Source: JAGQIB01 sp041393395
GTDB taxonomy: Bacteria; ARS69
Direction: 5' to 3'
Length of the DNA: 64,000 nt
Assembly: GCA_041393395.1 (NCBI GenBank)
Contig: JAWKKG010000006.1
Coordinates: forward strand, 319,556-383,555
Under the pieces are notes generated by a model. It searched no databases and was not told the origin of the DNA. It worked only from the letters and a program-made list of their open reading frames with translations. Positions 8,501-16,665 of the stretch are shown one piece after another. Position 1 is the stretch's first letter. The number at the start of each line of letters is the position of its first letter. A program made the position numbers and the translations under genes.

Positions 8501-8677
8501 CACGCCCCGGTCCCGGAGTCGCGGCGCACGGATCTCCGCGCGCTCGCCGAGCGCCTGCGCGCCGAGCTCGGCGACGCGAAGTTCCGTTCCACGTGGGAGG
8601 CCGGACGGGACCTCGCGGCGGACGAGGCGGCCGCCCTTGCGCTCGCGCGGAACGAGACGTCGGCTACTCGTCGATGA
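5543..8677 (+). CDS. Ser/Thr protein kinase fused to AAA/NB-ARC-like ATPase and TPR repeats
   Basis: A 1044-residue three-part signalling protein. Residues about 20-290 form a Hanks-type kinase: glycine loop GRGGRGRVYLAED (30-42), ATP lysine in ALKVL (K52), catalytic loop HDDLKPGN (143-150), DFG at 163-165 and GYMSPEQ. The usual HRD arginine is replaced by Asp (HDD), so it is a non-RD kinase. From about 310 an ATPase follows, with FVGRAREI, Walker A GPAGCGKTRLA and Walker B ALLVLDNCEHV, as in LuxR/AfsR-type and NB-ARC regulators. The C-terminal 300 residues hold TPR repeats (ANSLNNLGEIARIQGDHDLA and similar). It is probably a soluble signal integrator. The ATG at 5543 is preferred; the upstream in-frame extension is Arg-rich and overlaps the palindromes. 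Its end overlaps the convergent FecR gene by 14 bp. Confidence 0.9.
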   Translation: MRTDRSTSVPATDSLVGSTILHYRVLEELGRGGRGRVYLAEDRRLERHVALKVLDAPALRETGILAELEREAHTLAAVSHPNIATIYSLESEGDLHFITMELVRGETLACRLQSGALSPDRAYDVARQIASAMEAAHVSGVVHDDLKPGNIHVTPDGRVKVLDFGLAQMFRPGAPPTDDSTVRTRDLGFAGTPGYMSPEQLRGQATGASTDVWALGCVLWECLTGRPAFGGATFPDRVAATLEREPDWASLPSEVSDRIRTLLARCLAKDPGGRPASMADVRTEIEEEITDRRLGRETSRARGPAGKAVPSVPRPLDSFVGRAREIAHLESVLREASIVTLTGPAGCGKTRLAIEVAHRAAGAFPDGVWFVEFAPTRDPDLVWTAVASTLGITEEPQQSLSVTVRSGLRDRRALLVLDNCEHVLEASARLIEDLCRSNPRLRVLATSREALHVPGERAFAVPSLGLPGGDVGDPLALRDVEAVRLLVDRIRAADPTFDVTRENAAVLAKICARLDGIPLALELAAARVRSLSLSEIAERLDECFCLLTGGAATSLPKQQTLRASIDWSYELLTEEERRLFRALSVFAGGWTLDAAERVGATEGAADWRILDRHCHLVEKSLVERVTEASGPGERSRYRMLEIMRQYAAARLCERGEEKAVRARHLAHFLSLAEAAEPHLRDAAQTEWIGRLDRERDNLQVAFQTADHDDDPELGLRLAGALGRYWLVRGRWDEGRGYCRRVLDRTQEHPGSVAQGRTLNASGNLAFHQGHYEQARRDHLAALAIRRAIGDATGEANSLNNLGEIARIQGDHDLARSSYEAAREIQERVQDQWGLAVSLNNLGEIAQVQGDLDTAEDLHGRALGLWAEIRDRWGAAWSLGNLGYVATQRGDLEEARSYYARSLAKSREIRDEFGIALCQHALGDVAARQGDPDRALAHHTESLALRRRLGDRKGIAESLEALALLPGGSPKLAVRILGAAEAIRETIHAPVPESRRTDLRALAERLRAELGDAKFRSTWEAGRDLAADEAAALALARNETSATRR

Positions 8678-9497
8678 GCTTCGGCAGCATCGCGTCGCGC
8701 AGCATGCCGAGCTTCTGGGACTCCATGTCGAGGATCGGGCCGGAGTAGGAGTCCTTGGACTCGTACATCGTGCGGCGCATGCCGCCGGGCACGTGGTGGA
8801 CCTGCTCGAGGTCGCGACGTTCCATGATCGCGACCTCGCCCTCGAACACGCACACGCAGGTCGACGTCGGGGTGCAGATGACGGCGAGCGTCGTGCCCGT
8901 CACGTCGACCATGGCGACCGGCGAGTCCACGTGCAGCCGCGCGCCCGCGAATCTCGGGCCGGTCACGATGCGAACCTCGCCGTCCTCGATCGTGCACGTG
9001 GACGAACGGTTCCACCAGCGGGCCGGCGGATCCGGCAGCAGCAACCCGGTGCCGGGAGTGATCTGCATCACCAACGTTCCCGCGCTCGCGAGATCGAACG
9101 GCTCCTCGCCCTCGACCTGCACGTGCACGCCGCCGCGCAGCACGTCCGGCAGCGCCGGGTCGCTCGCCGCGTAGACCTGGTCGCCCACGCGCAGCCGCGC
9201 CACGCTCGTGGGATCGAGCGCGTGCCACGCCGGTCCGCGGTTCAGCACCACGAACAGGCCGGCGAGCACGGCCGCGAGCGCCAGCGGGAACGCGACCCGC
9301 ACCGCGAACGGGATCACCTTCCCGTCGCCGCCGGCCGGGGCCGGCGCCTCGCTCGACGTCTCGGGAATCTCCCCGGCCACGAACTGCGCGCGCAGGCGGG
9401 CGCGGAAGTCCTCGCGCGCCGGCACGTCCGGCAGCGCGGAGATCTCCGTGACCAGGCGCTGCTCGCGCGGGCCGAGAGGTTCGTTCGTGTCGCTCAT
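8664..9497 (-). CDS. FecR-like anti-sigma factor
   Basis: A 277-residue membrane protein. A short acidic cytosolic N-terminal segment with ARLRAQF resembles anti-sigma N-terminal domains. One transmembrane helix lies at about residues 65-85 (VRVAFPLALAAVLAGLFVVL). The periplasmic part carries the FecR signature (PF04773): GDQVYA, RFAGARLHVDSPVAMVDVTGTTLAV and VFEGEVAIMERR. Its ATG overlaps the sigma-factor stop (ATGA), so the two are coupled. It probably holds the ECF sigma factor at the membrane. No FecA-like TonB receptor is adjacent, so the inducing signal is unknown. The 3' end overlaps the convergent kinase gene by 14 bp. Confidence 0.85.
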   Translation of the reverse strand: MSDTNEPLGPREQRLVTEISALPDVPAREDFRARLRAQFVAGEIPETSSEAPAPAGGDGKVIPFAVRVAFPLALAAVLAGLFVVLNRGPAWHALDPTSVARLRVGDQVYAASDPALPDVLRGGVHVQVEGEEPFDLASAGTLVMQITPGTGLLLPDPPARWWNRSSTCTIEDGEVRIVTGPRFAGARLHVDSPVAMVDVTGTTLAVICTPTSTCVCVFEGEVAIMERRDLEQVHHVPGGMRRTMYESKDSYSGPILDMESQKLGMLRDAMLPKLIDE

Positions 9498-10057
9498 GGT
9501 GCTTCCCCGAGAATGTCGCCGAGCGCCTGCAGCGCCCGCGAGTACCGCTTTCGGATGGCCGGATAGGTCGCGCCCAGCGCCTCCGCGATCTCCTGGTGCG
9601 AGAGCCCCTTCCAGTCGTGCAGCAGGACCACCTCGCGCAACGTGTCCGGGAGCTCCGTGATCGCCCGCTGGACCGCGGCCGCGCGCTCGGCGCCGAGCAG
9701 GTCGCGCTCCGGCGAGTCGTTCGACACGGGGTGGTTCTTCTCCCAGTCCGCGAGATCCGCCAGCGGCACCGTGCGTTCGCCCGCCTTGTGGTGACGGCCC
9801 CGCCACACCTCGCGGCAGGCGTTGCACGTGATCGCCGTCAGCCAGGGCCAGGGATCCCGCGAGGAATCGAGTCGGTCCAGTGCCCGGTGCACCTTGAGGA
9901 AGACCTCCTGCGTCACGTCCTCCGCCGCCGTGGGATTGCCGAGCATGCGCGCGGCGAGCCCGTGAATGGCGTCGATGTACCGGTCGAAGAACCGGCCGAG
10001 GGCCTCCGGATCGCGCGCCCGCACCTTCTCCAGCTCCTCCCGCGGGGGCGCCTCCAC
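9494..10057 (-). CDS. ECF-family RNA polymerase sigma factor
   Basis: A sigma-70 region 2 plus region 4 protein of about 187 residues. Region 2 is seen in ALGRFFDRYIDAIHGLAARM and NPTAAEDVTQEVFLKVHRAL, with PWPWLTAITCNACREVWR. Region 4 has ITELPDTLREVVLLHDWKGL followed by the helix-turn-helix SHQEIAEALGATYPAIRKRY. There is no ATG near the N-terminus. GTG at 10057 gives (V)EAPPREELEKVRARDPEAL, a normal ECF beginning; a second GTG about 28 codons upstream is possible but adds Gly/Pro-rich residues. It is coupled to the FecR-like anti-sigma gene by a 4-bp overlap and is expected to autoregulate from the 10058-10271 spacer. Confidence 0.87.
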   Translation of the reverse strand: MEAPPREELEKVRARDPEALGRFFDRYIDAIHGLAARMLGNPTAAEDVTQEVFLKVHRALDRLDSSRDPWPWLTAITCNACREVWRGRHHKAGERTVPLADLADWEKNHPVSNDSPERDLLGAERAAAVQRAITELPDTLREVVLLHDWKGLSHQEIAEALGATYPAIRKRYSRALQALGDILGEAP

Positions 10058-10271
10058 CCGGATGCGGCCCGACGGCCCGGTCGCCGGCCCCCCGCTCCCT
10101 CCGGATATGCCGGGCGCGAGGAAATGTGTCCGAAACACCGGCCGCAAAGGAGGACTCCGGGAGAGAGGAGGCGCCGGGGCAGACGCGGCGGCGAGTATAG
10201 GCCAAGAATGGCGAAGTCGGGGAACAGGTGCGAGGGCCGCCCGGACGAACGCCGGCGAGGATGGGGCGCGT

Positions 10272-11027
10272 CTAGCCCTCCTCGTTCTCGCCCCCGGCGG
10301 AAGCCAACCGCAGCATCTCCGCCGCTCGCATCCACCCGGCGGTGAGCTCCGCCTGCCGCGAGCCCACCAGGATCCCCGCCTTCGCCTGCGGATCCGCCTG
10401 CCGCGCCGCCACGATCTCCGCCGCCGAGCGGCCGCCACGGTCCTTCGCCGCGGGGTCGGCGCCGCGTTCGAGCAGCAGCGCCACCACGTCGTCGCGGCCC
10501 CAGTACGCGGCGAAGTGCAGCGGTGTGCGATGGTCCACGCGTCCGTTCGGATCCTCGCCTTCGTCCAGCGCCTCGCGCACGCGCTCGAGCAGGCCGTAGC
10601 CGGCCGCGTGGTGCAGGTCGGCCGCGGCGCCGCGCGCGAACAGGAAGCGCACGATCGCGGACTGGCCGGTCTCGTTCGCCCAGTCGATCGGGGGGCGCTT
10701 CGTCTTCGTGTCGGGCACGTCGATCTCGGCGTCGAGATCGAGGAACAGCTCGACCTGATCGCGATGGCCGTGCCGCGCGGCGTGGTGCAGCGGCGTGCCG
10801 CCGTCCTCCGTCTTCGCGAGCAGACGGGGATCGTCGCGGACGAGCTCGCCGACCTCTTCGAACCGGCCGGCGCGAATCGCGTCGAAGAACGCGGCAAGCG
10901 CGTCCTTCGGCTTCGCGGCGGTCGGGGCCGGGGCCGCGTCGGGAGGCGAGTGCGGCGCGGACGCCGTCCCCGGCGCCTCCGCCGCGCGCTTCTCGCCACG
11001 GCCGAACAGCTTCGCGAGCCAGTTCAT
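10272..11027 (-). CDS. Ankyrin-repeat protein
   Basis: A 251-residue soluble protein. After a short basic start (MNWLAKLFGRGEK) and an Ala/Pro-rich linker to about residue 40, it carries five or six ankyrin repeats: GTPLHHAARHGHRDQVELFL, PIDWANETGQSAIVRFLFAR, DHRTPLHFAAYWGRDDVVALLLERGAD and so on. Ankyrin arrays bind protein partners; no catalytic motif is seen. The ATG at 11027 has GAGGAGA six bases upstream, and ATGA overlaps the stop of the preceding membrane protein. It is therefore the third gene of a minus-strand operon (GT2, polytopic membrane protein, ankyrin) and may bind one of those products. Confidence 0.85.
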   Translation of the reverse strand: MNWLAKLFGRGEKRAAEAPGTASAPHSPPDAAPAPTAAKPKDALAAFFDAIRAGRFEEVGELVRDDPRLLAKTEDGGTPLHHAARHGHRDQVELFLDLDAEIDVPDTKTKRPPIDWANETGQSAIVRFLFARGAAADLHHAAGYGLLERVREALDEGEDPNGRVDHRTPLHFAAYWGRDDVVALLLERGADPAAKDRGGRSAAEIVAARQADPQAKAGILVGSRQAELTAGWMRAAEMLRLASAGGENEEG

Positions 11028-13099
11028 GGCTTCTCCTCGTACGGCGACATCTCGAACGAGAACCGGCTGAGGTCCTGCCGCAGAGGATAAGTCTTCTCGC
11101 GCCACGTTCGCAGCGACGCGCGACCGTCGCGCGCCCAGAACGTCACGGTGCCGCCGCCGCGGACGGCGAGGCGCGTGATCTCCTTCAGCCCCGCGACCGG
11201 CGGCGGGCCCTGCCCCACGAAGAACTCGTGCTCCGGCCGCGGTTCGTAGCCGCGCTCCGCGTACATCACCCACGTGTGGTGGCCGATCGTCCACGGGTCG
11301 CCGGGCTCCCAGTGCCAGAGCGGCTTCGACACCTGGAACAGGATCTGGGAGTAGTCCACGGCCTCGCGCTCGCTGCCGGCGAGGAACAGCGTCTTCCGCC
11401 CGAACTCGCGATCGGCGACGTACGGCGGCACGGACGCCGGCCGGCACAGCGCGATCACCGCGAGCGCGGACCCCGTGAGCACACCGGCCACCCAGCGGTC
11501 CCGCGCTCCGCCGCCGCCCGCGCCGAGCCAGCGCAACGTCGCGGCCATCGGCAGCAGCGCCGCCGGCATGAAGTAGTGCACGTTCTTGTTCGGCGACATC
11601 ACGAAGAACGCGACCCACAGCAACGCGAGCAACCCGAGGTGCCTCGCGACGCGATCTCCGCGCACGATCGCGCCCAGCATCCCGAGCGCCGGCAACCCGC
11701 CGGCCAGAAGCGCGAACCACCCCGCGGCCTTCGCCTTGCGGAGCCACGGCTCGGCCGCGAACCGCGCGCGACCCTGGAAGTACTTCTCGTACCACTCGCC
11801 GATCATCGCGTCGAAGGAGCCGTTCGACTTCGTGTAGATCACGAGCAGCACCGCGTACGCGAGCGCCATCGCCGCGAACCCGAAGCCGAACTTCCAGACG
11901 TCGCGACGACGGCCGCCGCTCACGAGCAACCCCGCCACGCCGACCAGCCCCGCGAACATGAGACCGCTCGGGAACGTGAGCACGGAGAGCAACGCCGCGA
12001 GCGCCGCGAGGAACGGTGCGCCGGCCTCCAGCAGCAGGAACGCGGCCATCGCGAAGCCCGTGACCATCCACTCCTCGACCGGCGAGCAGCCGAGGTCCCC
12101 GTGGAACGGGTGGTAACCGGCGTAGTACGCGCCCACCATCGCGGACAGCAGCGCGACCGCGAACATCGGGACGGCGACGGACGCGGCCCCGCCGGCCGCA
12201 TCGCCTCCGGCGCCGCCCACCGTGCCGACCCCGACCCGCGCTCGCCCGCGCGCCGCGAGGTCCGCGCTCGCGAACATCATGAGCCCCAGGAAGAACAGCG
12301 CCGGCAATCGCACCGCCGCCTCGCAGTCGCCCACGAGCCCGATCGTGAACCACACGGGATAGGCCACGAACATGAACGTGGGATAGAAGCCCCACGCGCC
12401 GGACTCGAGATCCCACGACGGCAGCGCGCGCTCCGCCAAACTCGCCGCGAAGCCGTGCACCTCGGTGGCGTCGCCCTCGAGCGCTTCCGTGGTGAACTTG
12501 CCGGGCATGAAGATCCACACCGCCGCGATCAGCAGAGCGACCGCGATGGCCGGGATCACGACCTCGCGCCAGGTCGTCTCGCCCGTTTGGCCATCGCCGC
12601 TGCCTTCGCGCGGCCACGCCGGCGCGCCCGGCACGCGCCACGCGCCGAGCGCGAGCGCCGCCCCATCCACGACCGCCACCGTGAGGTACAGGCAGGACCG
12701 TCCCGCCAGTCCGGGCGCGATTCCCTGGGCCACGACCCACGCCAGCGCCACCGCGAACGTCGAGAGCACCACCGCCGCCGTGACCGTCGCGGCGCGGTGC
12801 GGGAGGCGTCGACCCGCGGCGCGCAGGATCAGCAGCCCCGGCGCGACGAACACCCCGAACCCGCCGGCCACGAGCACAAGGGTCGCGAGCAGCGTCCCCG
12901 CGAAGGAGCCGCCGTCCGCGGGAAGCAGCACGACATCCTGGAATCCGGGGACGGCGCTCGGGTTGCCGCCGCTCATCCCGCTCGCGGCGCCGGTCCCGAT
13001 CGCGACCGCGAGCGCCGTCGCGGCGGCGGCCACGAGCAGCGGCCCGAACGCGAGCGTCGCCGCGCCGATCAGACCGCGGGCGCCGTCAGCGCCCTTCAT
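11024..13099 (-). CDS. Large polytopic membrane protein, probable GT-C-type glycosyltransferase
   Basis: A 691-residue protein with about 12-14 hydrophobic helices spread over residues 10-560 and a soluble C-terminal 110 residues. It has no strong database-style motif, but several features fit GT-C (GT39/GT83-like) polyprenyl-phosphate-sugar transferases. These are the overall layout, the first large loop with acidic and aromatic residues (KFTTEALEGDATEVHGFAAS), the Trp-rich segments, and a GT2 polyprenyl-phosphate glycosyltransferase encoded immediately upstream with a 14-bp overlap. The ATG at 13099 is the natural start. The substrate is unknown. An O-antigen-ligase-like or purely structural membrane protein is the alternative. 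Confidence 0.6.
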   Translation of the reverse strand: MKGADGARGLIGAATLAFGPLLVAAAATALAVAIGTGAASGMSGGNPSAVPGFQDVVLLPADGGSFAGTLLATLVLVAGGFGVFVAPGLLILRAAGRRLPHRAATVTAAVVLSTFAVALAWVVAQGIAPGLAGRSCLYLTVAVVDGAALALGAWRVPGAPAWPREGSGDGQTGETTWREVVIPAIAVALLIAAVWIFMPGKFTTEALEGDATEVHGFAASLAERALPSWDLESGAWGFYPTFMFVAYPVWFTIGLVGDCEAAVRLPALFFLGLMMFASADLAARGRARVGVGTVGGAGGDAAGGAASVAVPMFAVALLSAMVGAYYAGYHPFHGDLGCSPVEEWMVTGFAMAAFLLLEAGAPFLAALAALLSVLTFPSGLMFAGLVGVAGLLVSGGRRRDVWKFGFGFAAMALAYAVLLVIYTKSNGSFDAMIGEWYEKYFQGRARFAAEPWLRKAKAAGWFALLAGGLPALGMLGAIVRGDRVARHLGLLALLWVAFFVMSPNKNVHYFMPAALLPMAATLRWLGAGGGGARDRWVAGVLTGSALAVIALCRPASVPPYVADREFGRKTLFLAGSEREAVDYSQILFQVSKPLWHWEPGDPWTIGHHTWVMYAERGYEPRPEHEFFVGQGPPPVAGLKEITRLAVRGGGTVTFWARDGRASLRTWREKTYPLRQDLSRFSFEMSPYEEKP

Positions 13100-13841
13100 C
13101 GATCCGCTTCAGCACGGCGCGGAGCGAGCCGCGCAGGCGCACGAGCGCCACGAGGTCGTCCCAGATCGTACGCAGGAGCTGCACGCGCGTGTCGAGATCC
13201 TCGATCCAGTCCACGGGCACCTCGCCGATCCGGTGGCCGGACTTCTCGGCGAGCACGAGGAGCTCCGTGTCGAAGAACCACTTGCGATCCTCCACGTGCG
13301 GCACGAGACGTTTCACCGCCTCGCGTCGCATGCCCTTGAATCCGCACTGCGCGTCCGTGAAGCGCGTGCCGAAGAACGCCTTCACGAGCACGTTGTAGCC
13401 GCGGGAGAGGACCTCGCGCTTGAAGCTGCGCGTGGTGTCGGCGTCGTGGCGGAGGCGCGACCCGATCACGACGTCGGCGCCGTCTTCCAGCAGTGCGAGC
13501 ATCTTCGGAAACGCGCTCAGGTTCGTGGAGAGATCCACGTCCATGTACGTCACGAACTCGGCCGGGCTCTCGAGCCACACCTGCTTCAGCGCGCCGCCGC
13601 GCCCCTTCTGCGGCAGCCGCACGTAGTCCACGTGCGGGTACTCGTCGCACAGGCGACGTCCTACCTCCTCGGTGCGATCGATGGACGCGTTGTCCGTGAT
13701 GAGGATGCGGTACGGGACGTGCACGTGCTCGCGGAGGAAGGCCGAGAGCGTGGAGACGCTCACCGGCAGCGCGCGCTCCTCGTTGTAGACGGGGATCATC
13801 ACGTCCACCCGGGGCGTCACTCGACTGTCGACTGGAGACAA
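13086..13841 (-). CDS. GT2 family glycosyltransferase (dolichyl/polyprenyl-phosphate glucosyltransferase-like)
   Basis: A cytosolic GT-A fold enzyme of about 251 residues. It shows RVDVMIPVYNEERALP, the nucleotide-binding ITDNASIDRTEEVG, the metal-binding DxD in FVTYMDVDLSTNLSAF, IGSRLRHDAD, and FTDAQCGFKGMRREAV. The last is typical of the ALG5/DPM1-like branch that loads a sugar onto polyprenyl phosphate. No C-terminal transmembrane helices are present. TTG at 13841 is chosen because GGAGGT lies directly upstream; GTG at 13820 is the alternative. Its product would feed the membrane protein encoded next, whose start overlaps its end by 14 bp. Sugar identity is not inferable. Confidence 0.82.
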   Translation of the reverse strand: MSPVDSRVTPRVDVMIPVYNEERALPVSVSTLSAFLREHVHVPYRILITDNASIDRTEEVGRRLCDEYPHVDYVRLPQKGRGGALKQVWLESPAEFVTYMDVDLSTNLSAFPKMLALLEDGADVVIGSRLRHDADTTRSFKREVLSRGYNVLVKAFFGTRFTDAQCGFKGMRREAVKRLVPHVEDRKWFFDTELLVLAEKSGHRIGEVPVDWIEDLDTRVQLLRTIWDDLVALVRLRGSLRAVLKRIDEGR

Positions 13842-14066
13842 GGGACCTCCGGGCGCGCCGGGTCGGGGGCGGGCGTTCCGGATGATCTTAACGCGGGCCG
13901 GGCGGATCTCGCCAGAGAGGCGCGGCTCACGCCGGCACCCGCTTCGCCGGCCTCCGGGCGCGGCCGTCAGCGAAGCCGAACTTCGACCAGAACTCCCCCG
14001 AATCGACAGCATCGACGGAACCGTCCCCACCCGCCATACTGCCCGCGAACATTCTCCGGAGCGCCC

Positions 14067-14924
14067 ATGATCCGCCCGTCCGTCGCCCGATCGCTCGCTC
14101 GTCCGGCGTCCGCTCGCCCGCGCTGCGCTCGCCGGGCCGTCCCGCGACCGGCCCTCGCCGGCCTGATGCTCGCCGTCGTCCTGCTGGGCCGCGCCGCGGT
14201 CGCGCCCGCGGCGCCGTTCACGAACGGCGACTTCGAGAACGACGCGGACGACGCGTGGCGTCGCGACGGCGCCGACGTTCCGCGCCACGTGGTGGGTGAC
14301 CGCGCGCACTACGCGCAGACCGGCATCGGCCGGATCGCCCGGGTCGGCGACCGCGACGGCCGCGACGCGAACGGCGAGAACCCGAGCCGCTTCTACCAGC
14401 GCTTCGACGCCTCGGGCGACGGCAACGCGATCGTGGTGACGTTCAAGTTCCGTTCGTCGCTCGCGCGCACGGAGACCGCCTGGGTGCGGCTGGCCGCCTG
14501 GCCGGAGGACGCCGCGGCCGACGAGTCGACGCCGGAGCACGTCGCGGCCTGGCGGCTCCCGCCCACGAACGGCGAGTGGCGCGGCCCGGCCACGATCGCG
14601 CTGCCCGGCTGCGCCGGCGACGTCACGCTCGAGTTCGGGATCGAGCGGGCGGGCGCGGAGGCGATCGCGGGCACGCTCGACGTGGACGACGTGACCGCGA
14701 GCTGCTCGACCCTGGCCGAGACCCCGCCGCCGGACGACCTGGACCTGCCGCCCCTGCCGCGAGGTGGCGCGGACCAGCCGCTCCCGCTCGTGCTGCCGCA
14801 CGGTCCCACGGGCCCCGGCATCGCCGCCCTCGTGGTGGCCGCCGTGTTCGTGACCGCGTTCCTGGGCTTCGTGATCAAGAAGTCCCGTGAACCCGCCCCG
14901 CCGGACGTCGTGCGGCACGCGTGA
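14067..14924 (+). CDS. Secreted/membrane-anchored beta-sandwich protein of unknown function
   Basis: A 285-residue protein that I do not recognise by name. It has an Arg-rich then hydrophobic signal region (about residues 20-50, LAGLMLAVVLLGRAAVAPA). A carbohydrate-binding-module-like beta-sandwich follows: PFTNGDFENDADDAWRRDGA, FYQRFDASGDGNAIVVTFKF, LDVDDVTASC. Next come an acidic Pro-rich linker (PPPDDLDLPPLPRGG) and a C-terminal transmembrane helix (GIAALVVAAVFVTAFLGFVI) with a KKSR cytosolic tail. The NGDFEN opening is common to CBM/discoidin-like domains at bacterial surfaces. The ATG at 14067 follows CCGGAG. It is the first gene of the plus-strand run leading to malQ. Confidence 0.65.
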   Translation: MIRPSVARSLARPASARPRCARRAVPRPALAGLMLAVVLLGRAAVAPAAPFTNGDFENDADDAWRRDGADVPRHVVGDRAHYAQTGIGRIARVGDRDGRDANGENPSRFYQRFDASGDGNAIVVTFKFRSSLARTETAWVRLAAWPEDAAADESTPEHVAAWRLPPTNGEWRGPATIALPGCAGDVTLEFGIERAGAEAIAGTLDVDDVTASCSTLAETPPPDDLDLPPLPRGGADQPLPLVLPHGPTGPGIAALVVAAVFVTAFLGFVIKKSREPAPPDVVRHA

Positions 14925-14991
14925 TAGACTCGCTCGGTTCCGGGCGGACGCCGCGCCGGACCGACCGTTCCCCCACGTTCGAGGCGTTCCC

Positions 14992-16665
14992 GTGCGCGCT
15001 GCCGGCATCCTGCTCCACGTGACCTCGCTGCCGGGTTCGCCGGGTCTCGGCGACCTCGGACCCGCCGCGATCCGGTTCCTCGACACGCTGAAGACCGCGG
15101 GCCAGACCGTGTGGCAGGTGCTGCCGCTGAATCCCACCGCGTTCGGCGATTCGCCGTACCAGTCGCCGTCCACGTTCGCGGGCAACCCGCTCCTCGTGTC
15201 GCCGGAGCTGCTCCAGGCCGACGGGTTGCTCGAGTCCGTGCCGGGCGCGCCCGAGGGCGATCCCGCGCGGGTCGATTTCGGCGCCGTCATCCCGTGGAAG
15301 CGCGCGCTGCTGCGCGACGCGCACACCGCGTTTCGCGAGGGCAAGGGGCCGGCGAGCCTACCCTGGGATCTCGACGTCTTCCGCGACCGCGAACGTCGCT
15401 GGCTCGACGACTACGCGCTCTTCGCCGCGCTCCACGACGAGCAGAACCGCGCGTGGTTCGAGTGGCCCGAGGAGCTGAAGCTGCGCGAGCCCGGGGCGAT
15501 CGCCGAGGCGAAACGTCGCCTGAAGACGGAGATCGAGATCCACGAGTTCGCGCAGTTCCTGTTCGCGCGGCAGTGGGACGGGGTGCGCGCGGCGGCCGCG
15601 GAGCGCGGCGTCAAGATCCTCGGCGACGTTCCGCTGTTCGTCGCGCACGACAGCGCCGACGTGTGGGCGCACCGCGATCTCTTCCTGCTCGACGAGACCG
15701 GCCGCCCCACGAAGGTCGCCGGCGCGCCGCCGGACGCGTTCACGGACGACGGCCAGCTCTGGGGCAACCCGCTCTACCGCTGGGATCTGATGGAGCAGAA
15801 CGACTTCGCGTGGTGGGTCGCGCGCATCCGCCGCACGCTCGAGCTGTACGACGTGGTGCGGCTCGATCACTTCCGCGGCTTCCTGGCGAACTGGGCGGTG
15901 CCGGCCGGTGACGAGAGCGCGAAGAACGGCGCGTGGGAACCGGTCCCGGGCGTGTCGCTGCTCGCCACGCTCGAACGCGAGATCGGCGAGCTGCGACTCG
16001 TGGCCGAGGACCTCGGCGACATCTCGCCGGACGTCTACGCGCTCCGCGACGCGCACGGCATCCCCGGCATGTACGTGCTGCAGTTCGGATTCGGCGGCGA
16101 TCCGCGCACGAACCTGTTCGCGCCGCACGCGATTCCGAGGAACGCCGTCGCCTATCCCGGCACGCACGATACGGAGACGATCCGCGGCTGGTTCGACGAC
16201 GGCCTGTGGAATGCCACCGAACGACCTCGCGAGGAAGCCGAGGCGGAGCACTCGCGCGTGTGCATGGTCACCGGCTCCGACGGACACGACATGCCGTGGG
16301 CGATGTGCCGCGTGACCATGAACACGGCGGCCGAACTCGCGATCCTGCCGGTGCAGGACCTGCTCGGCCTCGGCAACGAGGCGCGGATGAACGCTCCGGG
16401 ACGACTCGGCGGCAACTGGACCTGGCGTCTCACGGACGGGCAGTGGAACGAGGGCATCGTGTCGAAGCTCGGCGAGCTCACGTCGGCCACGGGGCGCTGG
16501 CCGGAGGAGGCGGAGTCCGGGAAGGCCGCCGAGGAGACGACGACCGCCGCATCACCGCCCGCCGACGGCGAGCCCGCGGGCCAAGCGCCCCACCCGCCCG
16601 CGACGGACGGCGCCCCCGTCGGCGATGGGCCGGCCCCGGTCGACCCCCAGGAGACGCACTCGTGA
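14992..16665 (+). CDS. malQ: 4-alpha-glucanotransferase (amylomaltase)
   Basis: A 557-residue GH77 enzyme that transfers alpha-1,4-glucan segments between maltodextrins or glycogen chains in the cytoplasm. The N-terminal AAGILLHVTSLPGSPGLGDLG and QTVWQVLPLNPTAFGDSPYQ are family hallmarks. The catalytic set is complete: nucleophile Asp in VRLDHFRG (about D292), acid/base Glu in LVAEDLG (about E339) and Asp in PGTHDTETIRGW (about D393). A C-terminal tail of about 55 residues rich in Ala, Glu and Pro extends beyond the usual 500-residue length and is probably disordered. GTG at 14992 has GAGGCG upstream. The stop overlaps the next methyltransferase gene (GTGA). Confidence 0.95.
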   Translation: MRAAGILLHVTSLPGSPGLGDLGPAAIRFLDTLKTAGQTVWQVLPLNPTAFGDSPYQSPSTFAGNPLLVSPELLQADGLLESVPGAPEGDPARVDFGAVIPWKRALLRDAHTAFREGKGPASLPWDLDVFRDRERRWLDDYALFAALHDEQNRAWFEWPEELKLREPGAIAEAKRRLKTEIEIHEFAQFLFARQWDGVRAAAAERGVKILGDVPLFVAHDSADVWAHRDLFLLDETGRPTKVAGAPPDAFTDDGQLWGNPLYRWDLMEQNDFAWWVARIRRTLELYDVVRLDHFRGFLANWAVPAGDESAKNGAWEPVPGVSLLATLEREIGELRLVAEDLGDISPDVYALRDAHGIPGMYVLQFGFGGDPRTNLFAPHAIPRNAVAYPGTHDTETIRGWFDDGLWNATERPREEAEAEHSRVCMVTGSDGHDMPWAMCRVTMNTAAELAILPVQDLLGLGNEARMNAPGRLGGNWTWRLTDGQWNEGIVSKLGELTSATGRWPEEAESGKAAEETTTAASPPADGEPAGQAPHPPATDGAPVGDGPAPVDPQETHS

